In this document: piece by piece, positions 11,122 to 21,334 of the stretch
Position numbering within the stretch: position 1 is the stretch's first letter
Layout: every line of letters begins with the position of its first letter
Assembly (NCBI GenBank): GCA_022457155.1
Contig: JAJGOT010000030.1
Location: 1,320,001 to 1,384,000, forward strand
From: Cladopsammia gracilis
Taxonomy: Eukaryota > Cnidaria > Anthozoa > Scleractinia > Dendrophylliidae
Reading direction: 5' to 3'
Length of the DNA stretch: 64,000 nucleotides
The notes under the pieces: model-generated
What the model saw: the letters and a program-made list of their open reading frames with translations, nothing else
Database searches by the model: none
Told to the model about the DNA's origin: nothing
Program-made: the position numbers and the translations under genes

Positions 11122-11339
11122 GTATATAATTTTCTGTTTTATTTCTTAAGGCTGCAACAAGGACTTCAATGGAGATCAAATGAGCTTGAAAGTTGGTTAT
11201 TCAACCATGTTTTGGAAAACTAGAGACAGCAAGTAGACACACTGCTGATCTGTTTTCTTCTTCAATTATCTTTAATTAGGGTGTGGATGGGTTTGACTAC
11301 GTTATGCTCATTTTATTTATTTCTCTTCTTGCAATTTAG

Positions 11340-11462
11340 ACGTCGACGAATGTAAAGACGGCACCCACGATTGCGATGAGAATGCAAATTGTACAAACAT
11401 TCCTGGCTCCTTCAATTGCAGCTGCAAGAAGGGATACACTGGGAATGGTAGTCTCTGTTCAG
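11340..11462 (+). CDS. Gene 1 cbEGF exon 3 (B type)
   Basis: 123 nt, phase 1-1. B type: DVDECKDGTHDCDENANCTN. All six cysteines and the calcium-binding start are intact. It lies 341 bp after exon 2. Confidence 0.9.
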
Positions 11463-11672
11463 GTATAAGTTCTGTTATATTTCTTAAGGCTGCAACATGG
11501 ACTTCATTGGAGATCAAATGAGCTTAAAAGTGGGTTACTTAAGCATGTTTTGGAAAACTAGAGACAGCAAGGGGACACTTTGCTGACCTTTTTTGGTCTT
11601 CAGTTATCTTTAATTAGGGTTTGGATGCGTTTGTCTCAGTTCATTTCATTTATTTCTCTTCATGTAATTTAG

Positions 11673-11795
11673 ACGTTAACGAATGCAAAGACGGCACCCA
11701 TGACTGCCATAAGAATGCAAGCTGCACAAACATTCCTGGCTCCTTCAATTGCAGCTGCAAGAAGGGATACAGTTGGAATGGTAGTCTCTGTTCAG
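11673..11795 (+). CDS. Gene 1 cbEGF exon 4 (A type)
   Basis: 123 nt, phase 1-1, A type (CHKNASC). It differs from exon 2 mainly in KKGYSWNGSLC in place of KKGYTGNGSLC. Exons 2 and 4 begin exactly 674 bp apart, and their introns are nearly identical. Confidence 0.9.
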
Positions 11796-12013
11796 GTATA
11801 TAATTTTCTGTTTTATTTCTTAAGGCTGCAACAAGGACTTCAATGGAGATCAAATGAGCTTGAAAGTTGGTTATTCAACCATGTTTTGGAAAACTAGAGA
11901 CAGCAAGGAGACACACTGCTGATCTGTTTTCTTCTTCAATTATCTTTAATTAGGGTGTGGATGGGTTTGACTACGTTATGCTCATTTTATTTATTTCTCT
12001 TCTTGCAATTTAG

Positions 12014-12136
12014 ACGTCGACGAATGTAAAGACGGCACCCACGATTGCGATGAGAATGCAAATTGTACAAACATTCCTAGCTCCTTCAATTGCAGTTGCA
12101 AAAAGGGATACACTGGGAATGGTACTGTCTGTTCAG
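12014..12136 (+). CDS. Gene 1 cbEGF exon 5 (B type)
   Basis: 123 nt, phase 1-1, B type (CDENANC) with small changes: IPSSFNCSC and NGTVCS. It begins 674 bp after exon 3. Confidence 0.9.
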
Positions 12137-12345
12137 GTATAAGTTCTGTTTCATTTCTTAAGGCTGCAACATGGACTTCATTGGAGATCAAATGAGCTTA
12201 CGGTGGATTACTTAAGCCATGTTTCGGAAAACTAGAGACAGGAAGGGGCACCCTGCTGACCTGTTTTTTTCTTCAGTTATCTTTAATTAGGGTTTGGATG
12301 CGCTTGTCTAATCTCATTTTATTTATTTCTCTTCATGTAATTTAG

Positions 12346-12468
12346 ACGTCAACGAATGCAAAGACGGCACCCATGACTGCCATAAGAATGCAAGCTGCAC
12401 AAACATTCCTGGCTCCTTCAACTGCAGCTGCAACAAGGGATACACTGGGAATGGTAGTCTCTGTTCAG
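12346..12468 (+). CDS. Gene 1 cbEGF exon 6 (A type)
   Basis: 123 nt, phase 1-1, A type, with NCSCNKGYTG in place of NCSCKKGYTG. All six cysteines are intact. Confidence 0.9.
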
Positions 12469-12686
12469 GTATATAATTTTCTGTTTTATTTCTTAAGGCT
12501 GCAACAAGGACTTCAATGGAGATCAAATGAGCTTGAAAGTGGGTTACTCAACCATGTTTTGGAAAACTAGAGACAGCAAGGGGACACGCTGCTGATCTGT
12601 TTTCTTCTTCAATTATCTTTAATTAGGGTGTGGATGGGTTTGACTACGTTATGCTCATTTTATTTATTTCTCTTCTTGCAATTTAG

Positions 12687-12809
12687 ACGTCGACGAATGT
12701 AAAGACGGCACCCACGATTGCGATGAGAATGCAAATTGTACAAACATTCCTGGCTCCTTCAATTGCAGCTGCAAGAAGGGATACACTGGGAATGGTAGTC
12801 TCTGTTCAG
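12687..12809 (+). CDS. Gene 1 cbEGF exon 7 (B type)
   Basis: 123 nt, phase 1-1, B type, with coding sequence apparently identical to exon 3. Intact cysteines and calcium-binding start. Confidence 0.9.
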
Positions 12810-13024
12810 GTATAAGTTCTGTTATATTTCTTAAGGCTGCAACATGGACTTCATTGGAGATCAAATGAGCTTAAAAGTGGGTTACTTAAGCATGTTTTGG
12901 AAAACTAGAGACAGCAAGGGGACACGCTGCTGATCTGTTTTCTTCTTCAATTATCTTTAATTAGGGTGTGGATGGGTTTGGCTACGTTATGCTCATTTTA
13001 TTTATTTCTCTTCTTGCAATTTAG

Positions 13025-13147
13025 ACGTCAACGAATGCAAAGACGGCACCCATGACTGCCATAAGAATGCAAGCTGCACAAACATTCCTGGCTCCTTCAA
13101 TTGCAGCTGCAAGAAGGGATACACTGGAAATGGAAGTCTCTGTTCAG
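13025..13147 (+). CDS. Gene 1 cbEGF exon 8 (A type)
   Basis: 123 nt, phase 1-1, A type (CHKNASC), intact. Its downstream intron is interrupted by the 281-bp element at 13196-13476. Confidence 0.9.
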
Positions 13148-13195
13148 GTATAAGTTCTGTTATATTTCTTAAGGCTGCAACATGGACTTCATTGG

Positions 13196-13476
13196 CAGTG
13201 TCGGATCCAGGGGGAGGGTCGGGTGGGGCGGGGGGTCCGGACCCCCCCTATCAGACCTGTCTGCCATGTGGTTCATAAAAATAATAGAATAAAATTGTTT
13301 TATACGTAGTTGTTTCACTTCCACCAATTGACTGATTGTCAAGTTTTTGACTTAACAAACGCTTTTAGACTCTCAGGAATTCTGTAAATGGCGTTTTAGA
13401 GGGTAAAATAGGAAAAATTTTCCGGGGGAATATGCACCCGGACCTCCGCTTTCAGAAATTCCTGGATCCGCCCCTG
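13196..13476. mobile_element. 281-bp hAT-like MITE in an EGF intron
   Basis: It starts CAGTGTCGGATCCAGG and ends CCTGGATCCGCCCCTG; the inverted ends match at GGATCCAGG. It interrupts the intron string ACTTCATTGGAGATC, which is intact in sibling introns, and duplicates ATTGG (13191-13195 and 13477-13481). hAT elements usually give 8-bp duplications, so either the 5 bp seen here has decayed or the family call is wrong. Confidence 0.75.
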
Positions 13477-13648
13477 ATTGGAGATCAAATGAGCTTAAAA
13501 GTGGGTTACTTAAGCATGTTTTGAAAAACTAGAGACAGCAAGGGGACACACTGCTGATCTGTTTTCTTCTTCAATTATCTTTAATTAGGGTGTGGATGGG
13601 TTTGACTACGTTATGCTCATTTTATTTATTTCTCTTCTTGCAATTTAG

Positions 13649-13771
13649 ACGTCGACGAATGTAAAGACGGCACCCACGATTGCGATGAGAATGCAAACTG
13701 TACAAACATTCCTGGTTCCTTCAATTGCAGCTGCAAGAAGGGATACACTTGGAATGGTAGTCTCTGTTCAG
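13649..13771 (+). CDS. Gene 1 cbEGF exon 9 (B type)
   Basis: 123 nt, phase 1-1, B type, ending KKGYTWNGSLCS. All six cysteines are present. Confidence 0.9.
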
Positions 13772-13981
13772 GTATAAGTTCTGTTATATTTCTTTAGGCT
13801 GCAACATGGACTTCATTGGAGATCAAATGAGCTTAAAAGTGGGTTACTTAAGCATGTTTTGGAAAACTAGAGACAGCAAGGGGACACTCTGCTGACCTGT
13901 TTTCTAATTCAGTTATGTTCAATTAGAGTTTGGGTGCGTGTGTCAAAGCTCATTTTGTTTATTTCTCCCCTTGTAATTTAG

Positions 13982-14039
13982 ACTTCAACGAATGTAAAGA
14001 CGGCACCCACGATTGCGATGAGAATGCCGACTGTACAAA
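13982..14039 (+). pseudogene. Gene 1 truncated cbEGF exon 10
   Basis: It starts normally (DFNECKDGTHDCDENADCT), but after TGTACAAA the sequence jumps to intron sequence GTGGGTTA that normally lies past the donor. A deletion has removed the second half of the exon, its donor and the start of the intron. Short AAA homology at the junction suggests a simple deletion. Skipping this exon keeps phase 1, so the gene can survive its loss. Confidence 0.8.
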
Positions 14040-14189
14040 GTGGGTTAATTATGCTTGTTTTGAAAAACTAAAAACAGAAAGGGAACAAACTGCAGATTGT
14101 TTTTCTTCTCAATATTTCTATTACTTTTAATTAGGGTTTGGATGCGTGTGTCAAAGCTCATTTTGTCTATTTCTCTTCTTATTATTTAG

Positions 14190-14312
14190 ACGTCAACGAA
14201 TGCAAAGACGGCACCCACAATTGCGATGAGAATGCAAACTGTACAAACATTCCTGGCTCCTTCAATTGCAGCTGCAAGAAGGAATACATTGGGAATGGTA
14301 GTCTCTGTTCAG
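14190..14312 (+). CDS. Gene 1 cbEGF exon 11
   Basis: 123 nt, phase 1-1: DVNECKDGTHNCDENANCTN, then IPGSFNCSCKKEYIGNGSLC. All six cysteines are intact. It is the last cbEGF exon before the 8.7-kb intron that holds the Harbinger element, and its phase-1 exit matches the exon at 23032. Confidence 0.88.
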
Positions 14313-15664
14313 GTATAAGTTTCTATTTTACTTCTTTTTAAGGCATGTTTTGGAAAATTAAAGACAGAAAGGGGACAAACTGCTGATGTTTTTTCTTCTC
14401 AATATTTTAGTTATCTTTAATTATTAGGGTTTGGATGCGTGTGTCAAGGATCATTTTGTTTATTTATTTTCTCTTTCATCCACCATGCTATTACGACTGT
14501 TAGTTTTTACTTGTCGTAGCTGACCCGTCTCCAGTCACCTCGAATTAGTTGTAGCAGTCAATCATTTTTAGCGGAGCACTTGCCGGGTCGAAGGCCCGGC
14601 TGCGCAGCACCATATTCACAGAACCTATGTCCGTCATTTTGCATGGTCATGGCTAGCGGAATGTTTCGCGGGCGCGCCTCCGTGACATGTGTCAGTCAGC
14701 AGTCAAGTCGGTCGCGCAAGGCAAACTCTCGGGCGCGTATGACGTCGCAAAACATGCGCGTATGACGCCACACGCGCGGCTACACAGTCGTCAGCTCTGT
14801 AAACACTTTTTAAAGTTTTAAAAAAGTTGGATCTTTCGCAGTGTTTAGCAGAGCAGTAAAGTCGTTACTTCCCTGCATTTTTTCGCGGTTTGATTTGATT
14901 TAAAAACAAAATTAAGAATATACTTTTGACTATACTTAAAGAAGCAGATTCCTATATTAATATTGACGAGATTATCTCTAAAGTTAAATCAAAAAGTAAT
15001 TAATTAATATTTTCACAATTCTCTTTCTTTTATTTCAATCACTTGTTTCTTCTTTTTTTTCCTTTTTGTTTTCTCTTTTTTTTTCTTCTATTGTTTGATC
15101 CTTTCTTTTTATTTTAACAAATTGGTGTGTGTAGCGATTTCTAATCATGTAATCATTAATTTCACTGGCCTGCCAAGATTAGCCTTTGCTACCTGCAGGC
15201 CAGTATTATAAATTCTATAATAACTAACTAATAAAGATTTTTGTTGTTGTTGTTGTTTTTTTGTTGTTTGCTACTCAAGACAGGGATACTAATTAAGGGA
15301 TACTCAGAAGCCGCTTTAGTGGAAAAAGAAGAGCTTTCGGGGATAAAATCTTGCTTCGAGGAACCCTCATACGTTTTTATCAATGCAGGAACAAATTTTA
15401 TGCGGAGAGATGCCTTGTTTTTATTACGGATTTCTGAACCGAAGAAGCGGAGTTTTAATGAATTTCCAAGCAGTCCAGTGACTTAAAGGTAAAATAAATC
15501 ACATTTTTCGATGGGAATTTATGTTGATATCAATTTTTGATTGACTTTTCCTTTGTGTTTTGGAGACATGTTTATGAAACGTGCTCAAATTAAGTCGTGT
15601 TGTTATCTTGAATTTCATCGAGGACAGCTCTGCCTTGATGCGCTGTAAATCGTACGTGTTTTAC
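14313..15664. other. Intron sequence with possible LINE 3' end
   Basis: After decayed EGF-intron sequence (to about 14470) comes a GC-rich patch (14570-14780) and then AT-rich DNA. The stretch from about 15125 to 15260 ends AACTAATAAAGA followed by a TTG repeat, which resembles the 3' end of a non-LTR retrotransposon with a simple-repeat tail. No exon is supported. Confidence 0.35.
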
Positions 15665-15670
15665 TTTTAA

Positions 15671-16590
15671 GGTGCTCGCACACTAGGGGTCATTTTGCAG
15701 CTACATGACCTAGGAACATGTAGCAGTTTTAAAATCATATTCCGTACATATAACGCGGCATAGAGTTGGAACCTATAGCTAGCGGGGACATGAAGCACCG
15801 ACGAAATCACAGCATGTACACACAGAACAAACTGCGCCCTAAGCATGTCCCTGGGACATCTATCCATTTTACTCACACACTACGGGGCATTTTACAGGCA
15901 TGTGTACCGGGAACATGCAACGGGGACAAAATCACAACTAACACAGACAATTAAGCAAAGCAGCGGGAACACGTCTCGGGGACGTGTAGCTGCGGTCAAT
16001 TTCTGTTTCGTTCACATGAGGGGGGCTGAAGCAGGCGCCTGTATCGGAGGCGCGCAGCAGGGACAACATCAAATTGCGCACATACATTCGTAACTGCAGC
16101 CATTACATGTCCCGGGGACATGAAGCCGCAATCAAATCCTGTTCTATATATACCAGTGGAAATGCAGCAGGCGCTTTTATAAGGAGCTCGCAGCAGGGAC
16201 AAAATTTATTTACGCACACACATTCGCAACTTCAGTTATTACGTGTCCCAGGGACATGCAGCCGCAAGGTGTCGCATTGTCTGAGTTCTTCGTGCAACAC
16301 GATTTCACACGATGTTTTGACACTGCAACATGTCCCGCCAAAGTTCATTTGGTCGAACTTCATGCGGCATGTTTCAGCAACGAATGTTGCCAAAAGGACC
16401 TTTTTTTCTCGTGTAAACAGCTCGGGAGCGTGCGCCGGCAGCTTACTGAGAGATTAAACCAATCACAAGCAGCGAAAAAAACGGGAATACAATACCTTCA
16501 TGCTTTCGTACTTGCGATAAACACACCTGGACGAAAATAGATGGATATTGTGTTGAAATGCAATAAATAAGGGAGCAACGTTTATTCAGT
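15671..16590 (+). repeat. Left inverted arm with palindromic sites
   Basis: The arm contains repeated palindromes close to CATGTCCCGGGACATG: near 15707, 15784 (half), 15843, 15900, 15969, 16106, 16242 and 16329 (half). Around 15969, 16106 and 16242 the spacing is about 136 bp, and the intervening sequence (for example GCAGCAGG and TTCGTAACTGCAGCCATTAC) is also repeated. The arm is therefore built from degenerate tandem units. Such arrays are plausible binding sites for the element's own DNA-binding protein; that role is inferred. Confidence 0.8.
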
Positions 16591-16599
16591 TGACTAGTC

Positions 16600-16986
16600 A
16601 TGATGGCGGTGCGTGAAGTTGCCAGGAAGCGTAATAAGTTCATGTTGCTGATTTTGATACAGCTTTTAGACGACGACCCTCCTGCCTCTATCGAACGACG
16701 AGTTTGGACTCGCGAGTGGATAAAACGACGAGAGGAATTGGGGGCCTATCATACCCTGTTTAGAGAATTAGCGGCGGAAGACACCCTTGGGTTTGGCGAG
16801 TACATGAGGATGCCTCATGCCAAGTTCCTAGCATTAGTGGAGGCTGTAGGGCCCCTTTCAACAAAGCAAGAGACTCATATGAGGACATCTATTGCGCCAA
16901 ACGAAAGAGTTGCCCTCGCTATCAGATACTTGGCAACAGGAGAGACGTTTCAGTCCCTTTCCTTCCAGTTTCGGATTGGCAAGAGT
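16600..16986 (+). pseudogene. Harbinger transposase, N-terminal part
   Basis: The open frame starts at ATGATG (16600), just inside the left arm. It encodes 129 residues up to the helix-turn-helix region, which ends LSFQFRIGKS. The same frame resumes at 17296 with T-V-S-Q-I-V, completing the typical GKST(V/I)S motif. The two parts are separated by a 307-bp TA-flanked insert plus its 2-bp duplication (309 bp, a multiple of three) that carries stop codons. The N-terminus has the basic R/K-rich and W-x-R-x-W features common in these transposases. Confidence 0.8.
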
Positions 16987-16987
16987 A

Positions 16988-17294
16988 TACTCTTGCCAAT
17001 CCGAAAGGTGTGTTGCCTTAAATCATTAAAGATGTGTTGCCATTAAAGGTGTGTTGTGATAGCTCTGGCAGATTTCTCCAGTTCAAGAACATTTACATCT
17101 CATTAGTTTAAGGTGTGTTATTACTAAACACAAAGGTGTGTACTCATAACACACCTTTTGTGTTTCTTTACACACAATGGTGTGTTTTCTTAAACCGTGG
17201 AACAGAGCAGTGAAAAGGTATGTCACAACTACACACCTTGATGTGTTAAAAAACTCACAAGGTGTGTTAGTAAAACACACCTTATTTAAGAGTA
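16988..17294. mobile_element. 307-bp TA-flanked insert in the transposase
   Basis: TA (16986-16987 and 17295-17296) flanks an insert that begins TACTCTT and ends AAGAGTA. Removing insert plus one TA restores codons AGT-ACT in frame. The interior is full of AAGGTGTGTT and its complement, several as inverted pairs. The first 16 bases of the insert are the exact reverse complement of the 16 host bases before it (32-bp palindrome at 16974-17005). The TA duplication points to Tc1/mariner-type insertion. Alternatively it could act as an intron: GT at 16985 and AG at 17289-17290 would join in frame. Confidence 0.7.
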
Positions 17295-17295
17295 T

Positions 17296-18198
17296 ACTGT
17301 GTCTCAGATTGTAATGGAAGTATGCGACGCGATTTACCAAGTTTTGGGAAGACAACACTTAAAAACGCCCAACACCGTTCAAAACTGTCGCGAAATTGCA
17401 ACTTCATTCTACTCTAAGTGGAATATTCCAAATAACATTGGCGCTAAAGACGGAAAACGGATTTTGATCCAGAAGCTCCCAAGTGCTGGTTCCCATTACC
17501 ACGACTATAAAGGGAACGAAAGTGTTATTGCGTTAATCATGTCGGGACCGAGTTACGAGTGCCTCTACGCAGATGTAGGCACCAACGGGCGGAACTCAGA
17601 CGGACACGCATGGGCACGGTGTTCACTCAAGAAGGCTTTGGACAGCCCAGACAATCCGCTTAACATACCTCCTCCTTGCCCATTGCCCGGGGCTAGCAAG
17701 GCAGTTCCTTTTGTCATAACAGCAGACGAAGCGTTTTCTTTGGCGAGCTACATGCTGAAGCCGTATCCTCGAAAGAGCCTTACAGTCGAGGAAAGAATTG
17801 CTAATTATCGGATATCTCGAGGACGAAGGATTTCTGAGAACATCCTGGGAATCTTTGGGAATAGATGGCGCTGTTTCCGAGCCCCCTTTCTTTTGAGCCC
17901 TGCCAAGGTACAGAAAATAACGATGGCCGCACTCACGCTTCACAACTGGCTGAACAGCGACAGATTCAGTAGGAATGTGTACTGCCCTCCTGGTCTGATT
18001 GACAACGAAGATCCTGTCACCTGGGAAATAATCCAAGGCACTTGGAGAGACGACTCTCCTCTCGAATCACTCGTATCCCTTCAGCCATCCCTTCAGCACA
18101 ATTACAACACAGGAGCCAAAGAAATGCGCCAGGAATATACAAGATGGTTCAATGACGAAGGCGATGTGCCATGGCAAAGGAAAATGTGTGGACTTTAG
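17296..18198 (+). pseudogene. Harbinger transposase, DDE nuclease part
   Basis: Continues the frame of 16600-16986 to TAG at 18196-18198; joined length would be 429 residues, normal for the family. DDE_Tnp_4-type motifs are clear: NNIGAKDGKRI (D about residue 181), CLYADVGTNGRNSDG (D about 222), ITADEAFSL, GRRISENILGIFGNRW (E about 310) and LTLHNWL near the end. All three catalytic acids are present. The enzyme would cut and join transposon DNA in the nucleus together with the partner MADF/SANT protein. The interruption upstream makes this copy doubtful unless the insert is spliced out. Confidence 0.85.
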
Positions 18199-19503
18199 TG
18201 GCTTTGAGTTCTAATCTAGATATAATTGTAATTAATATGTTGACTATGGCATTGTGACAGTTAACATGAAATTTGCGTAGTATGCATTCAAGCGAGAGCA
18301 GAGTTTGTAGTTTGCAAAAATAATGATCAGAACACAACATACAAACCGATTATGTTAGAAATGATCCGTGTGCTAGAAAAAAAAAATTGTACCTTTTCGT
18401 TAGAAAACCGACTCTTAATGAATTCTCTTGATTGTAAAATGATAAATCATTAAACAACTCAAAATCTGACAATTAAATTTGGAATTGAAAAAGTATCCAC
18501 GAACTTATTATGGGGTCACTAAAACACGGTTTGTTATTTAGCTGGTTGCACCGTATGGAACTAAAACCCCAATACAACGCCGGTGTAACCAGTGTTGAGC
18601 CTCGTTGCTCATACTAAATAATTAACATAGTGAAGAAATTGTTAACAAAAGCGCAAGAAGTCCTTGAAATGCTGCTTCAACACAGTTTTTTATTCATCAA
18701 ATACAGGGCCTTAGCGCTTATGGGGGCCGGGGTTCCTTTTTTCCAAACAATATGGTGATCATAATAAAACTGTATAAAAAGGCACCTAATCTGCCTCCCA
18801 GTTTCAACTTGTGTCCCCCTATCCCCACCACCAGTTTTCTCAGAGAGTCTCAACACGTTAAACGGTCCCGAATCCAGCCGTTAGCCGTACAAACTGCTGC
18901 TGCTGCTGCTGCTGCTACTACTAGACTGTCAGTAACCTACATTTTCACCACTTCAGTGCGAGGATCCGAGCACTCGGCGTTTTGCGCTCTAGTTTTTCTT
19001 CCAGCAAAAGTGCTTTGATTTTCGTGAATGTTTTCATGTGTATAATTAAAAGGTAACCATACGACATTTCTCGTTCAATCTGAATTAATTTCTACTTGTG
19101 ACTTTTTCAAAAAGACCAAGATGGCTCGAGCAATTTTGACTGTTTTTTTTTGGAAAAACGCACTCAAATAAATTCCAAATTGAAGTCGAAGTCGTATGAT
19201 TAACGATTATACAAACGAACTAAGGCAATACAGGTTTCCAATTTGCATTAGCAACGGCTCATGATAGGTTGAACTTCAGGGTTGATATACGCCGGTCTAC
19301 GCGAACAAGACAAGAATAGAAATATTCGACATGCGAAAATTTAAAGTAAGACGACTGAAAGCAAATACACGAGAAAAACGTTTGTTGTCATTTGATTTTT
19401 TAATCAGTTAATTTACAGGAACAAATGCATTGCGCATAATAATCAGGGTATGCACTAAATGTAATCCTGGAATAGCCTGTTTTTACTTTGAATTGTCTAT
19501 TTT
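18199..19503. other. Region between the two convergent transposon genes
   Basis: AT-rich DNA between the two 3' ends, with a short CTG repeat at about 18896-18916. No further gene or terminal repeat recognised. Confidence 0.5.
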
Positions 19504-20342
19504 CTAGTCGAAGTCCGGCAGGAGTGATTGGTTCCTGTGAGAGTTTTCAGCACCAAAGGATAGTCGTGACGGTAACTGTTCGGCAGACTGCATATGTGTA
19601 CCACCATGGAGATATGGATTAAACCCAGGCGGAGTGATGTTGGAAGCGCTAGCATAGCTGGTGTCACTGTAGCTCAAGCCAGAAGCGAGGCTTGAAGGAT
19701 AGTCAACTCTACTGAATACACGCTGAGTTGAATTTCGAGCGAAACTGGTGCTGTTGGCCTTTTCTATCTCATCTTTTTCCTCTAATTCAAAAAGAACATC
19801 TGAAATGCACTTCTTGGCTCACCGAAATGTGGATGGAGCCAGTTTGGACAATGTCAATTCAACGTATTTTCCAAATACATGTGCTTCGTTGGTCTCGTGT
19901 GTAGGGGAGTCGCCTGTAGCAGGGAGGGGCGCTTTAATCGCCACTACTTCTTGCTCAAATGATTCTAGTTTCTTGTTTTCGATGCCATCTCGTTGTTTCT
20001 TTCTTTTTTTCGCTGACGAGTTACCGGCTATCGTGTCGATAGTGTCGTCTGTGTCATCGCAAATGCTGTTGGTGAACTGAAGATGCGCGTAAAACACCCA
20101 TGAAGACCGATACACGTCATTGGTACCTGAACCGGATGGTTTCTTTTGGACTTTTCCGTGTTCTTGCCTATAGACCTTGAGCAGGTTCTTCCACTTTCTC
20201 TGAATGTCCTCTTTGGTATATTTATCCTCCAGTTCTTTAGCAAGGCAATCCAAGAGTAGGTCTTTGTTGCTGTTCGTGTGATACTCAGGGATATTGTGGT
20301 TCCATAGGCACTCGTTAGTCTGGTAAAAAGAAATTAGGGTCT
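19504..20342 (-). pseudogene. Harbinger MADF/SANT-like protein, exon 2
   Basis: The acceptor TTGTTGCAG precedes AGACCC on the minus strand. The exon continues exon 1 in frame as ...E-E-I-E-T-L-I-S-F-Y. It encodes a second MADF-like domain (LISFYQTNECLWNHNIPEYH, then EDIQRKWKNLLKVYRQEHGK), a basic KKRKKQR stretch and a conserved C-terminal tail (KKCISDVLFELEEKDEIEKA and on to a TAG at 19504-19506). One in-frame TGA at 19819-19821 interrupts STFR-(stop)-AKKC, where Trp (TGG) would be natural. The predicted product without the stop is 413 codons in two exons. It is the likely DNA-binding partner of the transposase. Confidence 0.75.
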
Positions 20343-20895
20343 CTGCAACAAACAAATAAAATAGATTAATATCATTGCGTTACTTTTAAAATTGTCATTT
20401 AGGGGTGGACTATAACAAGTTGGGGGAGGGGGGCGTAATTAGCAAATAATTAGAAAATCAATCGTGCACATTGCACATCCCTGGTAGCCCCCCCCCCCCC
20501 AAAAAAAAAAAAAAAAAAAAAAAAAAAGAAAAGAAAAAAGAAAAAAACAATGACAAAAATATTTTGCCATCCCCCCTCCCCCAATTTCTAATGGTGTACC
20601 CCTTATGTTCGAAATTCGATCTTCACTTGAGTTGCACACTCTGCCGCAAACAGTGCTACACTAGCTGCGGATGCTTAGCTTTCCACATAAACCAGAAATA
20701 CGCTAAAAAATAAGATTCGGAGCTTAAAACTGAGCACTATTGTAGGGGTGCCTGTTTGTTGTTCGCTGTATGACTGGATTTGCATTTGCTCCCACAAAAT
20801 CGAATCATAGTCATCCGCAATCTTATGCCTGTACATTTGTTGTAATTACATGTATATCGTTCATTAATTCAATCCGAATGACTGAATGGCTTACC
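20342..20895 (-). other. Intron of the MADF gene with C/A homopolymers
   Basis: GTAAGC donor (after 20895 on the minus strand) to GCAG acceptor (20343-20346). The intron holds a C run followed by a long A run at about 20490-20527 and a C-rich tract at 20571-20582, which look like a later insertion. Open frames across it are low-complexity. Confidence 0.6.
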
Positions 20896-21297
20896 TATTT
20901 CTTCCGCCATCCAAACCAGATTATCCTCTTCCGAATTTTGAAGCGATGCTCTTAAAAAGTTAAGGTCTTCCCAGAAAGGCCACTTTATTTCAATATCCTC
21001 TTCGTCCTTCTGCTTTTTCAAGTATCGCAACACTGAGCTGCTCAAACTGTGCCATTTCGCCTTCAAGTCTTGTGCAGACCTCGGAGGGTTGGTCTTTTCA
21101 AACCGGGCAATAAGTGGCATCATGGCTCTCTTTGTCTTTGTTTTGTTTCCATGTTCTTTCAATCGCTTGTCCCATATTATAGGATTTTCCTTGTAAAATG
21201 AAATCAGCATTCGTGTCGTGCTTGCACTCCACACCGAGCCGCTCGATATTTCAGCAACTTCTTCCACTTCCCTTCCCAGCTCTCCACTCTCCGCCAT
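20895..21297 (-). CDS. Harbinger MADF/SANT-like protein, exon 1
   Basis: Starts ATG at 21297, just inside the right arm, and ends GAAATAG before GTAAGC. It encodes 134 residues plus one base. After an acidic start (MAESGELGREVEEVAE), residues about 23-97 form a MADF/SANT-like domain: WSASTTRMLISFYKENPIIW, then RFEKTNPPRSAQDLKAKWHS. The spaced tryptophans and the R/K-rich third helix are typical. A second such domain follows in exon 2, giving a tandem arrangement. Role in binding the subterminal palindromes is inferred. Confidence 0.8.
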
Positions 21298-21334
21298 AGC
21301 TCAACGGGGTAATCAATGGACTGACTTAGTTTTA

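Noticed and set aside
10976..12864. Minus-strand open frames recurring across the EGF array
   Set aside because: Antisense shadows repeated because the exons and introns themselves are tandemly duplicated.
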